Assembly (NCBI RefSeq): GCF_014655595.1
Contig: NZ_BNBL01000005.1
Span: 463,528-527,527 of the forward strand
Length of the DNA stretch: 64,000 nucleotides
Reading direction: 5' to 3'
Source: Streptomyces griseocarneus
GTDB taxonomy: Bacteria; Actinomycetota; Actinomycetes; Streptomycetales; Streptomycetaceae
How positions within the stretch are numbered: position 1 is the stretch's first letter; each line of letters opens with the position of its first letter. Below the pieces are notes generated by a model. The model ran no database searches. It saw only the letters and a program-made list of their open reading frames with translations, and had not been told where the DNA came from. Below are positions 51,087 to 60,949 of this stretch, one piece after another. The position numbers and the translations under genes were made by a program.

Positions 51087-52073
51087 TCAGCGCGCACTAC
51101 GGTCACGCGGGGCCTGAACCGTAACGGGCCGTGCGGGGAGCGTTCGTACGCCGCGCGACGGCTGGGGCGGCAGGAGGGGCAGCACGATGTGGCAGTGGGG
51201 CGGTACGGCGGCAGCAGGGTCGAGGGCGTCGCGGACCAGGCGCAGGGTGATGTCGTCGTAGACGGCGTTGACGTGGTCGGTGAGATCCTGCGGGCACACG
51301 TCCTGCGTCACGATGTTGGTGACATTGGCGGCCGGCGGAAGCTGCGCTTCTGGCACCGTGACCGCGCCGTCGGTGCGGGAGACGATGGTCGTGTACTCCA
51401 CTCCGGGCCGGGTGTAGCCGCCTTCCGCGGTCTCGCGCAGGAACGCCGAGCCCGCGGTGAAGTCGGCGCACGCGGCGCAGGGCAGGCTCAGGACCCGGGA
51501 GAGGCCGGGGGTCCGGCCGATGATGGTGAGCACCCCGTACACGCGCACGCCCCGGCTCGCGGGCTCGACACCGATCATGCGGTGCACCTTCTCCCGGCCG
51601 TGCAGGCGGTTGATGTAGTAGAGCGGCAGCAGTCCGCCCTGGGAATGGCCGACCAGGTCCACCCGCCGGGCCCCGGTCACGGCGCGCACGTGGTCGACGA
51701 AGGCGGCGAGCTGACGGGCCGAGGTCCGCATGGGGCCCAGCTGCTGGAACGGGCTGCCGCCGACGCCGCCGTAGTTGAAGGCGAAGACGCAGTGACCGTC
51801 GGCCCGCAGCTGGGGGGCGAGCCGTGACCAGTTGACGTAGGCGTTCTCCAGGGTGCCGTTGACCAGCACCACCGGGTGCGGGTGACGTGGGCCGGGGGAG
51901 GGGCAGCCGGGGTCGTTCACCCCGGCCGGAAAGGCCCGGGGGTGGGCAACGGAATACAGGAACGCGTTCAGGAAGTCGCCCTGTGCCGGGCCCGTCTCCC
52001 GGTCTGCGGGCTCCGCCCCGGCGGGTGGTGCCGACGCGAGCGCCAGCACCACCCCCAGCACAGCGGCCGTCAT
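51087..52073 (-). CDS. Secreted triacylglycerol lipase/esterase
   Basis: From ATG 52073 the 328-residue product has a signal peptide (AAVLGVVLALASAPPAGA), and an upstream GTG at 52121 would add a twin-arginine-free basic head. The alpha/beta hydrolase has the oxyanion strand HPVVLVNGTLENAY, the nucleophile Ser144 in GHSQGG, and later Asp and His in a class-2 lipase arrangement (SRTDGAVTVPEAQ; DLTDHVNAVYDD). It should cleave extracellular esters. No neighbour suggests a special substrate. Confidence 0.85.
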   Translation of the reverse strand: MTAAVLGVVLALASAPPAGAEPADRETGPAQGDFLNAFLYSVAHPRAFPAGVNDPGCPSPGPRHPHPVVLVNGTLENAYVNWSRLAPQLRADGHCVFAFNYGGVGGSPFQQLGPMRTSARQLAAFVDHVRAVTGARRVDLVGHSQGGLLPLYYINRLHGREKVHRMIGVEPASRGVRVYGVLTIIGRTPGLSRVLSLPCAACADFTAGSAFLRETAEGGYTRPGVEYTTIVSRTDGAVTVPEAQLPPAANVTNIVTQDVCPQDLTDHVNAVYDDITLRLVRDALDPAAAVPPHCHIVLPLLPPQPSRGVRTLPARPVTVQAPRDRSAR

Positions 52074-52212
52074 CAGCCGGACGACCCGGCCCGTCCTCGT
52101 CCCACGCCCCGCAGCCCGCACACGGGAACAATGCCTCGCGCCACGCCCGCCGAACGGTGTGCGCGGGCATTGCGCCTGTGGGAGGGACGGCCTGGACGAC
52201 TGTGCGGCGGGG

Positions 52213-53436
52213 CTATGCCAGGAGCCCTCCGGTGTAGTCGTCCTCGGCGAGCATCCTCCAAGAGTGCCGAGAGGTCGCGAACGCCTCCGGGTCGACGGCC
52301 TCCACCATCTCGTCGACGCGCCGGTGGAGGAGCTGCTTGGGGTCGAACACCTGCCAGGTCTCCTCCGCCGCGCGGTACTCCCAGCGGCCCCACTCCTCGC
52401 GCAACCGCTCGTACGTCCAGCAGGCGTAGAGCAGCGCCGACAGGTCGTGGTGGAGATACGGGTGCGGTTCGCCGTCGTCGTACCAGTCGGGCAGCTCGAG
52501 CCGTCCGGTGGTGCCGTCGAGAGCGATCGTGAGGTCGTGCGGCCACCACCCGAGCGCGAGGAATTCGCGCTGGTACCGGCGATCGACGGGACCGTCCTCG
52601 CCACCTTCGTCTTCGTGCCCGGTCTCGGAGCCGAAGGACTTCGGGTAGACCTCCCCCATGGTCCGCATCGGTTCCTCGCACGCGCTGAAGAGCCCGCCGT
52701 CCGACGGAAGCCCCATGCCGACGAGCAATCGCCGGGTGGGCTCGTGCGTGAGCTGGCACGGCAACCGGTCCGGGTCGAAGCGGTGCACCGTGCCGTCGCC
52801 GGCGAGCCGGGCGAGATCCTCGACGAGGTCGGTGTCGAAGACATGCAGGGGCTCGCCGGGGCCGCCGGGCCGGGCACCCCAGCTCAAGGAGCGCATCAGC
52901 AGCACGGTGCTCCAGTGCGCCGGCGGAGTGTCGGAGGCGAAGAGCCGGGGGTCGACGGCGCGCATGCGCCGCTCGGCGGCGTCGCGTGCCTCGGCGACGA
53001 CCGCCGGGCCGCGGCGACCACCGTGCTCCTCGGTTCGCCGGGCCGCCGCGGAGAGCTCCTCGGTTTCCCGTATCAGGCCCGCGAGGGCGGGGAGGCTTGA
53101 GGCGAGGAGGTCGCGGCGCGCGTCGTGCCCGGCCTCCTCCATGAGATAGACCTCGCCGGTCGCCCCGTCGAGGACCACGTGGCCGCAGTAGTCGGTCTCA
53201 CCGAGGACGAACAGTCCATCGGCGCCGGCTTCCGGGCCGTCCGTGCCCAGTTCGCTGAAGTCGAGGTCCGCCGCCGCGACGGGCAGCCCCTCCTCGACGA
53301 GGAAGCGGCGACTGGGGGCGTGCGTCAGCCCCGCCGGCAACGCGGCCTTGGTCAGGCGGCACCACTGGCTGTCGCCCGTTGCCGTCTCCCGCCGCTCGCC
53401 CGTCGCATCGCTGTCCGTGTCCATGCCCGTGTCCAT
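52213..53436 (-). CDS. Protein with two SUKH-4-like domains
   Basis: The 407-residue acidic cytoplasmic protein contains two copies of the same pattern: THAPSRRFLVEEGLPVAAAD near residue 40 and THEPTRRLLVGMGLPSDGGL near residue 215, each followed by YPKSFG or LGETDYCGHVVLDGATGEVY-type strands. This is the SUKH-4 fold, mostly immunity proteins against nuclease or other toxins. ATG 53436 follows GGGGGCGA. No toxin gene is adjacent, so it may be an orphan immunity protein or have a housekeeping role. Confidence 0.65.
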   Translation of the reverse strand: MDTGMDTDSDATGERRETATGDSQWCRLTKAALPAGLTHAPSRRFLVEEGLPVAAADLDFSELGTDGPEAGADGLFVLGETDYCGHVVLDGATGEVYLMEEAGHDARRDLLASSLPALAGLIRETEELSAAARRTEEHGGRRGPAVVAEARDAAERRMRAVDPRLFASDTPPAHWSTVLLMRSLSWGARPGGPGEPLHVFDTDLVEDLARLAGDGTVHRFDPDRLPCQLTHEPTRRLLVGMGLPSDGGLFSACEEPMRTMGEVYPKSFGSETGHEDEGGEDGPVDRRYQREFLALGWWPHDLTIALDGTTGRLELPDWYDDGEPHPYLHHDLSALLYACWTYERLREEWGRWEYRAAEETWQVFDPKQLLHRRVDEMVEAVDPEAFATSRHSWRMLAEDDYTGGLLA

Positions 53437-53579
53437 GTTTGTCGCCCCCGTGGTGGTGCTCGCCGATCTCCGTGCGCCGACCTTAACGGGCACCACTGAC
53501 ATCGACGACGGGGGCGGCACCGCGGGCCGGGGCTGCACGGGCACCCTGTCGAGCTCCTCTCGCGGTTCCCCGGCGCTCC

Positions 53580-54497
53580 AACACCGGCGCTCCCGACACC
53601 CCCGGCCTCCTCCGCCTCCCCGGTAGTCACGACAGCGGCCAGCACGGCGTCCACCTTGGCCGAACTGCTTTGCGGGTTGAGCACGGTGACCTTGAGCTGT
53701 ACACGGCCCAGGCCCCGGCCGGGGAGTTCGGTGCGGCCGGCGACCGCCCGGCCCTCCGTCAGCAGACGGCGGCGCAGCGCCGCGTTGAAGCGGTCCGTGT
53801 CGGCGGGGTCCCCGGAGGCGGGCAAGTAGCGGAAGACGGCGGTGGTGAGGACCGGGGCCGTGTGCAGTTCCAACCGCGGGTGGGCGTCGACGGTGGCCGC
53901 GACGTGGTGGGCGAGGTCGTGGCAGGTGTCCACGAGCCGGCCCAGGTCGGTGCGGCCCAGGGCCGCCAGGGTGACGGCGATCTTGAAGGCATCTGGGCGG
54001 CGCGTGGTGCTCAGGGAGAGGCCCAACAGGCTGGGGTAGCCCGCTTCCTCGTCGTCGGCCGGGTTGAGATAGACGGCGCGTCGGCCCAGCGGGGCGTAGG
54101 TCTCGGCCCGCCGGACCAGGAAGACTCCGGCGGGGGCCGGTTGCCGGCCCAGCTTGTGCCAGTCCAGGCAGACCGAGTCGGCGCGCTCGACGCCTGGGCG
54201 AGCCAGTCGGAGAGCAGCGCCCCGCCGCCGTAGGCGGCGTCCATGTGGAGCCAGACGCCGTACCATTCGGCGCTGTCGGCGATCAGGGGCAGCGGGTCGA
54301 TGCCGCCGGTGTCGGTTGTGCCGGTGGTGGCCACGACGGCTATCAGGGTCTCGCCCCGGCTGGCGGCCTCCTTGAGCAGCACCTTCAGTGCTGCGGCGTC
54401 CATGTCGAGGTCGAGGTCGACGGGTACGGAGGTCACAGCCCGCTCTCCCAGACCGAGGACGGCGGCCGCGCGCTGCAGAGAAGTGGGCGGCCACTGC
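53580..54497 (-). pseudogene. PLP-dependent decarboxylase, truncated and frameshifted
   Basis: The minus strand encodes SLQRAAAVLGLGERAVTSVP and GVWLHMDAAYGGGALLSDWL, then after a one-base loss near 54190 continues in another frame with ADSVCLDWHKLGRQPAPAGV, which contains the PLP lysine, and a normal C-terminus. The family is group II decarboxylases (diaminobutyrate/tyrosine type). The N-terminal third is missing: the fragment starts where a PLAT remnant of opposite orientation begins. Confidence 0.7.
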
Positions 54498-54854
54498 GGG
54501 ACCGACAGCCGAGCCATGGGGCGGCTGACCAACGCGGCGGGCCAGCATTCCCAGTGGACCGACTTCGACCAGCGCAACCACAACGACTTCGAACGCGGGG
54601 ACGTCGACACGTACGTGATCAACGTCCCGGAGAGCTTCGGGACCGCAACGAAGATCCAGCTGTGGAAGGGCGGCTCGGACGACTGGTGCTTCGAGGATCT
54701 GGTGACCATCACTGACCCGTCGGGCCGGGAGCACACGGTACGGACTGCCGTCGCCGAGTACTTCTGCCTCACCAACGGGAAGGCGCGGAAGGAGAGAACG
54801 CCGAACGGCTGGGACTGCGACTACCGTCACTACTCGCCCGAGTGGAAGATCTAG
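54498..54854 (+). pseudogene. PLAT/LH2-domain protein remnant
   Basis: The frame reads CGTDSRAMGRLTNAAGQHSQ, then NDFERGDVDTYVINVPESFG and KIQLWKGGSDDWCFEDLVTI, a PLAT (lipid-binding beta-barrel) domain. The N-terminus, including any signal peptide, is missing because the sequence runs straight into the decarboxylase fragment. The stop at 54854 looks natural. Confidence 0.65.
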
Positions 54855-55505
54855 CAGCTGAGACCGACTGGCGTCAGCCGGCGCGTGGGGGACCAGCCGC
54901 GCTGGGCTCCGGCCGACCCGGTGCCCAGTACGCCCGCGCCGCCCTCGGTCTGCTCGGTGCCTTGACCATGCCACGGAGTGACAACTGTGAGGCACGCAAG
55001 CTGAACAAGAAGACCTGACGGGCATCACAGTCGCCACCGCTGAACCTGACGCCAGCCGATGAGCAGCGGCTCGCCGGGAACTGTGCCAGTTGAGCCCGGC
55101 ACCGGACGGGCTGCCTGACCTGATGCCGCCGATCCTGCACATCGACGTGCGCTGGCTCCTGCAGCAGCAGGAAGCCGCCATGCCTGACCAGGCCGTGGTA
55201 TCCGCTTCTCAGCCCTGGTCGCGGCAGTCGCCCGGCATCGTGTCGATCCACCCCGCTTGGGTGTCGACTCCGACCCCGCCTGGCGTGCGCCACCCGCTCC
55301 TCCCTCTCCGCTCCGGGCGTTGGCTGGTCCCCGGCTCGCGGCCGGGCACGCCACGAGAGCGTCCTTCTCCGAGAGCATCCGTCTTGTGGGTGGACTCACG
55401 ACAGGAAACTTCGGGCGGGGTCAGAGGGTGTCCGCGCCGGCGCCCAGGCATGTGATCAGGAATATCCGGGGCTGTCGGGGCAGTGGCTGTGCGGGTGGTG
55501 GGTTC
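54855..55505. other. Intergenic region, no gene seen
   Basis: No recognisable protein or repeat. It lies between the PLAT remnant and the 3' end of the helicase gene. Confidence 0.5.
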
Positions 55506-56921
55506 TCAGCTGCCGCGGCGTACCCGGGCCGCCTTGCGGGCCTCGGCGAGCTTGCGGGCCTCGCTTGCCTTGCGGGACTTGCCGCCGGTGCCGCGGGAGG
55601 CGTCCTTGCTGGTGCCCAGGCCACGGAAGGGGGCGTTGGTGTTCTTGGCCCGGGGTGCGGCGGGCCCGCCGTCGATCGGGGTGCCGGAGGGGGCCTTGGC
55701 GCCGGTGATCCGGCTCAGCTCCGCCTCACCCGAGCGCACCTTGGTGACCGTCGGCTCTACGCCGGCCTCGGCCATCAGCCGGCTCGTCTCGCGGCGCTGG
55801 GCCGACAGCACCAGCGTGACGACAATGCCGGACCGACCGGCCCGGGCGGTGCGGCCCGCTCGGTGCAGATAGTCCTTAGGGTCGGTGGGCGGGTCGACGT
55901 TGACCACAAGATCGAGGTCGTCGACGTGCAGACCACGGGCCGCGACATTGGTCGCCACCAGGACAGTGATCTGGCCGTTCTTGAACTGCGCGAGGGTCCG
56001 CGTGCGCTGCGGCTGGGACTTGCCACTGTGCAGGGCCGCGGCGTGCACTCCGCTGGCCCGCAGATGCCGGGTGAGCTGGTCGACCGCGTGCTTGGTGTCC
56101 AGGAACAGCAGTACGCGGCCGTCGCGGGAGGCTATCTCCGTGGTGACGGCGTAACGGTCGGGGCCGTGGACGACCAGCACATGGTGGTCCATCGTCGTGA
56201 CAGCGCCCGCGGACGGGTCGGCCGAGTGGACGAGGGGGTCGTGGAGGTAGCGGCGGACCAGGTGGTCGACGTCGCGGTCCAGGGTGGCCGAGAACAGCAT
56301 GCGCTGGCCGTCTGGGTGCACCTGGTCGAGTGCCTCGGTGACCTGCGGCAGGAAGCCCATGTCGCACATCTGGTCGGCCTCGTCGAGGACGGTGATCCGT
56401 ACCCGCCCCAGGCGGCAGGCTCCGCGCTTGATGAGGTCGTGCAGGCGGCCGGGGGTGGCGACGACGACCTCGGCCCCGTCGCGCAGCGCGGCGCTCTGCC
56501 GGCCGATCGACATGCCGCCGACGACCGTGGCCATCCGCAGCCGGAGCGCGTCAGCATACGGCGCGAGTGCCTCGGTGACCTGCTGGGCCAGCTCCCGGGT
56601 GGGCACCAGGACCAGAGCAAGCGGCTGCTTCGGCTCCGCGCGTCGCCCGGCCGTCCGTGCGAGCAGCGGCAGGCCGAAAGCGAGCGTCTTGCCCGATCCC
56701 GTGCGCCCGCGCCCCAGGACGTCGCGCCCCGCCAGGGCGGCGGGCAGCGTGGCCGCCTGGATCGGGAAGGGCTCGCGCAGTCCGTGCTCGGTGAGCGCGC
56801 GCAGCACCGCGGCCGGCAGTCCCAGATCGGCGAAGGAGGCCACCGGGGCCACCTCCGGGGTCAGGGGCACGGGCCGGGCGAGGTCGCCGTGGGAGGTGGC
56901 GGGGCGGTCCAGGTGGTTCAT
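55506..56921 (-). CDS. DEAD-box RNA helicase
   Basis: The 471-residue product has all core motifs: Q motif (FPIQAATLPAAL), I (RTGSGKT), Ia (PTRELAQQV), II (VLDEADQM), III (SAT), V (ATNVAARGLHVDD) and VI (HRAGRTARAG). A basic, Lys/Arg-rich tail of about 70 residues follows. Such enzymes remodel RNA, often in cold. ATG 56921 has GGAAGG 5-6 bases upstream. The long leader (56922-57130) suggests 5' UTR control, as known for other cold-inducible helicases. Confidence 0.9.
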   Translation of the reverse strand: MNHLDRPATSHGDLARPVPLTPEVAPVASFADLGLPAAVLRALTEHGLREPFPIQAATLPAALAGRDVLGRGRTGSGKTLAFGLPLLARTAGRRAEPKQPLALVLVPTRELAQQVTEALAPYADALRLRMATVVGGMSIGRQSAALRDGAEVVVATPGRLHDLIKRGACRLGRVRITVLDEADQMCDMGFLPQVTEALDQVHPDGQRMLFSATLDRDVDHLVRRYLHDPLVHSADPSAGAVTTMDHHVLVVHGPDRYAVTTEIASRDGRVLLFLDTKHAVDQLTRHLRASGVHAAALHSGKSQPQRTRTLAQFKNGQITVLVATNVAARGLHVDDLDLVVNVDPPTDPKDYLHRAGRTARAGRSGIVVTLVLSAQRRETSRLMAEAGVEPTVTKVRSGEAELSRITGAKAPSGTPIDGGPAAPRAKNTNAPFRGLGTSKDASRGTGGKSRKASEARKLAEARKAARVRRGS

Positions 56922-57637
56922 GAAGAGCCTTCCGTATGGGGACGTACCGAGGAAGGCCTGGCAGGAATGAGCACCCGGCCAACAAGATGAACAAGGGAAA
57001 CCGGACGAACGGAAACACCATCCGTCACGATCGTGCAAACATTCGACGCTAACATGCGGTGACAATTCGACCCGGCCCGGCTCGGTGACGCCGATCGCTG
57101 TCCTGGCATCGGCGAGCGGCGCCGATTAAGCCGGTGATGCGCCTTGGAACCACGGCAGACGGTGTGACCGTCCCATCCGCCTTGAGGCCGGGACGACCTG
57201 CGCCGGACCGCTCGGTGCGATACAGACCGGCCCGGCCCGGCTCTGGCGGGCCGGCCCGGGCCGTGCTCGGCTGCCGGGGAGAAGGGGCTGCTGTGCCCGC
57301 TCGTCAGCCCGGGCACAGTGCGGTGCCGCCGCGTCACGGCCCCAGGGTTTCCTGGGGCAGCCTCTTTCGGAGGCATTGGATCGACATGCCTGATGTTGTG
57401 CGGCTGGGTGCGGTGGGATCTTGGTGCGATGGACCGGGCCCAGCACCGGCGAGCGGCTGGGGCCGTTGATCCGCATGCTGCATGTGCGCGCGGGGTGGCG
57501 GACGATGGGCGAGGCGATGCAACAGATCACCGATGCGCCCATCCGAGTACCTTCCGGACGCCCCCGAGCGAGGGACACGCGGTGGGGGGTATGTCGTCTC
57601 GCACGATGTGACCTTGGAATCCATGAGGAGATCAGCC
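56922..57637. other. Helicase leader and intergenic region
   Basis: No gene is seen. The right 100 bp belongs to the upstream region of the monooxygenase-like gene at 57638. Confidence 0.5.
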
Positions 57638-57922
57638 ATGTACGCCGTGCTCCGACGCTATGAAGGGGTGACTGATCCTGCCGAGGCGGGACGGCGAGTG
57701 AACGAGGGATTCGTGCCTCTTCTCCGCCAGGTGCCAGGATTCGTGGCCTACTACTGGGTTGACGCGGGGGATGGATTGATGGTCTCTACCAGCGTCTTTG
57801 AAGACCAAGCCGGGGCCGAAGAGTCGGTCAGGAGGGCGGCGGACTTCGTACGGGACAACCTCGCGTCACTGCTACCCAACCCTCCCCAGGTCACGGCCGG
57901 CCAGGTTGTGGCTGCTGGGTAA
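57638..57922 (+). CDS. Small ABM-type (antibiotic biosynthesis monooxygenase-like) protein
   Basis: The 94-residue protein starts MYAVLRRYEGVTDPAEAGRR and has GFVAYYWVDAGDGLMVSTSV, the ferredoxin-like alpha-beta fold of the ABM family. Conserved residues needed for heme degradation or quinone oxidation are not evident. ATG 57638 follows GAGGAG by 7 bases, preferred over ATG 57623. Homologues are common single genes in Streptomyces. Confidence 0.7.
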   Translation: MYAVLRRYEGVTDPAEAGRRVNEGFVPLLRQVPGFVAYYWVDAGDGLMVSTSVFEDQAGAEESVRRAADFVRDNLASLLPNPPQVTAGQVVAAG

Positions 57923-58189
57923 CGGTCTTCGGAGAGGCACTGGAACCACGTCCCCTCCATGCCGGTGACCTGGCCTTTCAAGCAACTGCGGGCAGCGCCA
58001 TTTCCGGAGATCCTCATCATTCACGTCCGCGAGTACGCCCTGCAGTTGTCCTGGCTGGTCACTGCGTCCCTTGTGGACGCGAACAAGACGGAAGAAGCCG
58101 CCGTACAAACACACGCACCGCATGAGCGAGATGGCAGCCCCGATCCCCATCAACGCGCGCGGCCGATCGTGGCGACGTGATCCTCGCCG

Positions 58190-58502
58190 CTCCGCGGCAT
58201 CGTCGCCGTCCCGGCCGGCCTGGCCGCCCAAATGTGCCGGCGCCCGCTGGTGCTGCACGAGCAGACGGTGCGCCTGGGCCTGGCGAACCGGAAGCTGGCG
58301 AGCTCGGCGACGCGGATCGCGATGCCCTCGGAGTCGACCATGCCCCTTCTGCCGGAGGTGGTACGCGGCGCCGCGGTCGTCACCGGGAATCCGATCCGGC
58401 CGGAGGTGCTGGCCGGGCACCCGGACAAGGCGGCGGAAGCCCTGGGCCTGCGCGGCTTCGACCGGCGGCTGCCGACCGTGTACGTCACCGGTGGCGCGCA
58501 GG
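58190..58502 (+). pseudogene. MurG-like glycosyltransferase fragment
   Basis: The frame reads RRPLVLHEQTVRLGLANRKL, then PESTMPLL-type residues as SESTMPLLPEVVRGAAVV and TVYVTGGAQGS, as in MurG and its secondary-metabolite homologues. Only about 100 residues of the middle are present. At about 58502 the sequence changes to an amidinotransferase in another frame. Confidence 0.6.
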
Positions 58503-59475
58503 GTTCTCTGAGGAGACGACGGCGGCGGCCAGCGAGCAGCTGGACGACTTCGCCCGCATTCTCGAAGCGCGCGGCATCCGGGTCGACCGGCCCCGGCCGC
58601 TGGACTTCAGCCGGCCGGTCGCCACCCCTGAGTGGTCGCAGGAGAGCATGTTCTGGGCCATGCCCGTCCGGGATGTCCTGGTGGTGATCGGGAACGAGCT
58701 GCTCGAGGCGACCATGCCGTTTCGCAGCCGCGGGTTCGAATACCTGGCCCACCGGCCGCTGATCGAGTCCTACTTCCGCGCCGACCCCGGCATGCGCTGG
58801 GAGGCGGCCCCCAAGCCCCGGATGACCGAGACGTCCTACCGGCCGGGCTTCTGGGGCGAGTACGAGGCTCTGCCGTATGAGGAGCAGATCGCCCGCGTCA
58901 GGGCCGGGGAGCTCGTGCTGACCGAGGCCGAACCACTCTTCGACGCCGCCGACATCGCCCGCTGCGGCAAGGACCTGTTCGTCCAGCGGTCCCTCGCCAC
59001 GAACACGGCCGGGATCCGCTGGCTCCGGCAGCACCTGCCGGAGCACCGCGTGCACGGGGTGACATTCGAGAGCGCGCACCCCATGCACATCGACGCCACC
59101 TGGGTGCCGCTCCGCCCAGGGCTCGTGCTCCACTGCGCCGAACCGCCCACGGAACGGGAGCTGCTGCAGTACCTCAAAGCCAACGACTGGCAGGTCGTCC
59201 AGGCCGCCACCCCCGGACGGCAGGCCCCACCGCCGCTGTCCGTGTGCAGCCGCTGGCTGTCGATGAACGTGCTGGTGCTGGCCCCCGGAACGGTCTGCGT
59301 GGAAGCGAGCGAGACCGCACAGATGGAACAGCTCGACCACCTGGGCTTCGAGGTCGTCCCGGTGCCATTCTGGGACGTGGCTCCCTTCGGGAGCGGACTG
59401 CACTGCGCCACGCTCGACGTCCACCGCGAAGGCACACTCGAAGACTACTTCCCCAAACGATCCGGCAGGTTCTGA
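58503..59475 (+). pseudogene. Amidinotransferase, N-terminus lost
   Basis: From FSEETTAAASEQLDDFARIL the frame encodes the C-terminal two-thirds of a glycine/inosamine amidinotransferase. The catalytic residues remain: Asp in CGKDLFVQ, His in HPMHIDATW and Cys in SGLHCATLDV near the end. About 80-100 N-terminal residues, including the first strand of the propeller, are replaced by the MurG-like fragment, so activity is doubtful. Such enzymes transfer a guanidino group in streptomycin-type pathways. No cluster genes are nearby. Confidence 0.75.
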
Positions 59476-59635
59476 GGCTTGTGAGATCGAGTGCCAGTGT
59501 CCGTGGCGCACGTCCTCGGTGATGCAGGTGGTGTGGCGTGCGAGTCGAAATTCGACGCTTCTGCAGACCCCTCCCGGATGTGTCTCACCCGAGCCGGTCG
59601 GTAGGGTTTCGGTGGACGAGAGAAGAGATCCTTCG

Positions 59636-60211
59636 ATGGATTCCCGTATATCGCGTATTCGCTCCAAGCTGGCGCGGATGCCGTACCAGGCGCAGCGAAG
59701 CTACTCGATGGGCGCGGAGCGTCACCAGTTTCGCCTTGGGGCGTGTATCAAGCCCGTGCAGGCAGACGCCTTCGAGCGTGAACACCGCATCCAGCTTCCG
59801 GTGGCCTACCGGGAGTTCCTTGTCCAGCTTGGTGGTAGTGGTGCCGGCCCCTTCTACGGTCTTCTCCCGCTGGAGGAGTGCAGGCTGTACACGATGAACG
59901 GGAAACCGCTGGACGGAAGCCCGCGCGGGTTCACTCATGTCGACCACCCGGACGCTCTGTGGGGGGACCTGTTCCTCCACATCGTCGAGATGGGCTGTAC
60001 CGACCTGTGCCTCATCGGTGTGACCGGCCCCCTTACCGGCCGCATGCTCACCGGTAACGCGGACGGCTTCTGGCCCGCGAACGTCTCCTCGGCCCCGGAC
60101 TTCCTCGCCTGGTACGAACGCTGGCTCAACCACATGCGGGACGGCAAGGACAACGCCGCCCTTGGACTCACCTCCCCGCCGATCGTCGCCAGCGCCCCTT
60201 GGGGTCGCTGA
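59636..60211 (+). CDS. SMI1/KNR4 (SUKH-1) family protein
   Basis: The 191-residue protein has the SUKH-1 pattern: FEREHRIQLPVAYREFLVQLG, GLLPLEECRLYTM, DLCLIGVTGPLTGRM and a final WYERWLNHM. Family members are mostly immunity proteins of polymorphic toxin systems. ATG 59636 follows AGAAGAGA. It is the second SUKH-fold gene within 8 kb. Confidence 0.8.
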   Translation: MDSRISRIRSKLARMPYQAQRSYSMGAERHQFRLGACIKPVQADAFEREHRIQLPVAYREFLVQLGGSGAGPFYGLLPLEECRLYTMNGKPLDGSPRGFTHVDHPDALWGDLFLHIVEMGCTDLCLIGVTGPLTGRMLTGNADGFWPANVSSAPDFLAWYERWLNHMRDGKDNAALGLTSPPIVASAPWGR

Positions 60212-60422
60212 TGGAGGGCGGTAACGGGGGAGCGCCGCGCTCCGGGGTGGTGGTGTCGGTGACCACAAGGAACTGATCGCTGCCAAGGCCCATGACGACT
60301 CCGGCGTCGGTGCCCTGGACTCGCTGAGCGGCGGCGTATTCGTCGGCCGACCACGATCCGCGGGGGTGGCCGGCGAGGAACGGCTCCAGGTCGGTGCGCG
60401 GTGAGGTGGCGGCGGTCGTCAT
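60168..60422 (-). CDS. Hypothetical protein, probably frameshifted at the C-terminus
   Basis: The 84-residue product has an FLAGHPRGSWSADEYAAAQR head and a GVVMGLGSDQFLVVTD strand typical of small Streptomyces orphan proteins. The tail (PKGRWRRSAGR) is low quality and overlaps the SMI1-like gene 3' end on the other strand. ATG 60422 overlaps the stop of the fragment before it. Confidence 0.4.
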   Translation of the reverse strand: MTTAATSPRTDLEPFLAGHPRGSWSADEYAAAQRVQGTDAGVVMGLGSDQFLVVTDTTTPERGAPPLPPSISDPKGRWRRSAGR

Positions 60423-60562
60423 CGGGACGCGCTGTCGTTCTCGAAGGAGCCGATCAGGTCGCCCATCGCTTCGGGGCCGGCCCGCTCGCCGACGACGCCC
60501 CGGGACGCGGTGAAGACCGGGACCGGGGCCTGGCCGCGGTCGGCGTCGAACGCGGGTGTCAC
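60419..60562 (-). pseudogene. C-terminal fragment of an unknown gene
   Basis: A 47-residue frame from a weak GTG reads PVPVFTASRGVVGERAGPEA then MGDLIGSF. Its stop overlaps the next ATG (ATGA), as in genuine coupled genes. No ribosome site precedes it, and its first residues look internal, so it is probably the tail of a longer gene. Confidence 0.35.
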
Positions 60563-60610
60563 AGGCGATGATGGTGTCCCGATACGTCGATCACGAGGTC
60601 AGGAGTTCCG

Positions 60611-60949
60611 ATGCCAAGACGCGTTCATCAGCCACTGGAGGACGAGGAGGTCGACTTTGTCCTCAGGATGAGCGAAGGCCCGGTCCTCGCCTACTTCTCC
60701 GGGACGTGGCCGAAGGCGATCGAGGCCTGCCGGGCAATGGACCTTGTCGTGGGTCGGATCGCCGAGGAGTACGCGAACCTCCTGACGGCCGTCAAGATCG
60801 ACATCACCCGTTGTCCGGAGGCGACCAAGCGGTACGGCGTCACTGGGGCCCCGTCCGTCGTCCTGCTCAAGGACGGTGCGGTGGCGGCACGCAGCACGGG
60901 GTCGATGACCCACGCCGAGGTCCGGGATTTCCTGATCGCGCACTTCTGA
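60611..60949 (+). CDS. Thioredoxin-fold protein lacking the CxxC motif
   Basis: The 112-residue protein has the thioredoxin fold: VLAYFSGTWP, KIDITRCPEATKRYGVTGAP with the cis-proline, and VVLLKDGAV. The WCGPC active site is replaced by WPKAIEAC, so no redox pair remains. A binding or scaffold role is likely. ATG 60611 follows AGGAG by 7 bases. Confidence 0.8.
   Translation: MPRRVHQPLEDEEVDFVLRMSEGPVLAYFSGTWPKAIEACRAMDLVVGRIAEEYANLLTAVKIDITRCPEATKRYGVTGAPSVVLLKDGAVAARSTGSMTHAEVRDFLIAHF

Noticed and set aside
50626..51117. A 163-residue plus-strand frame in the long gap
   Set aside because: No ribosome site, biased composition and no protein-like pattern.
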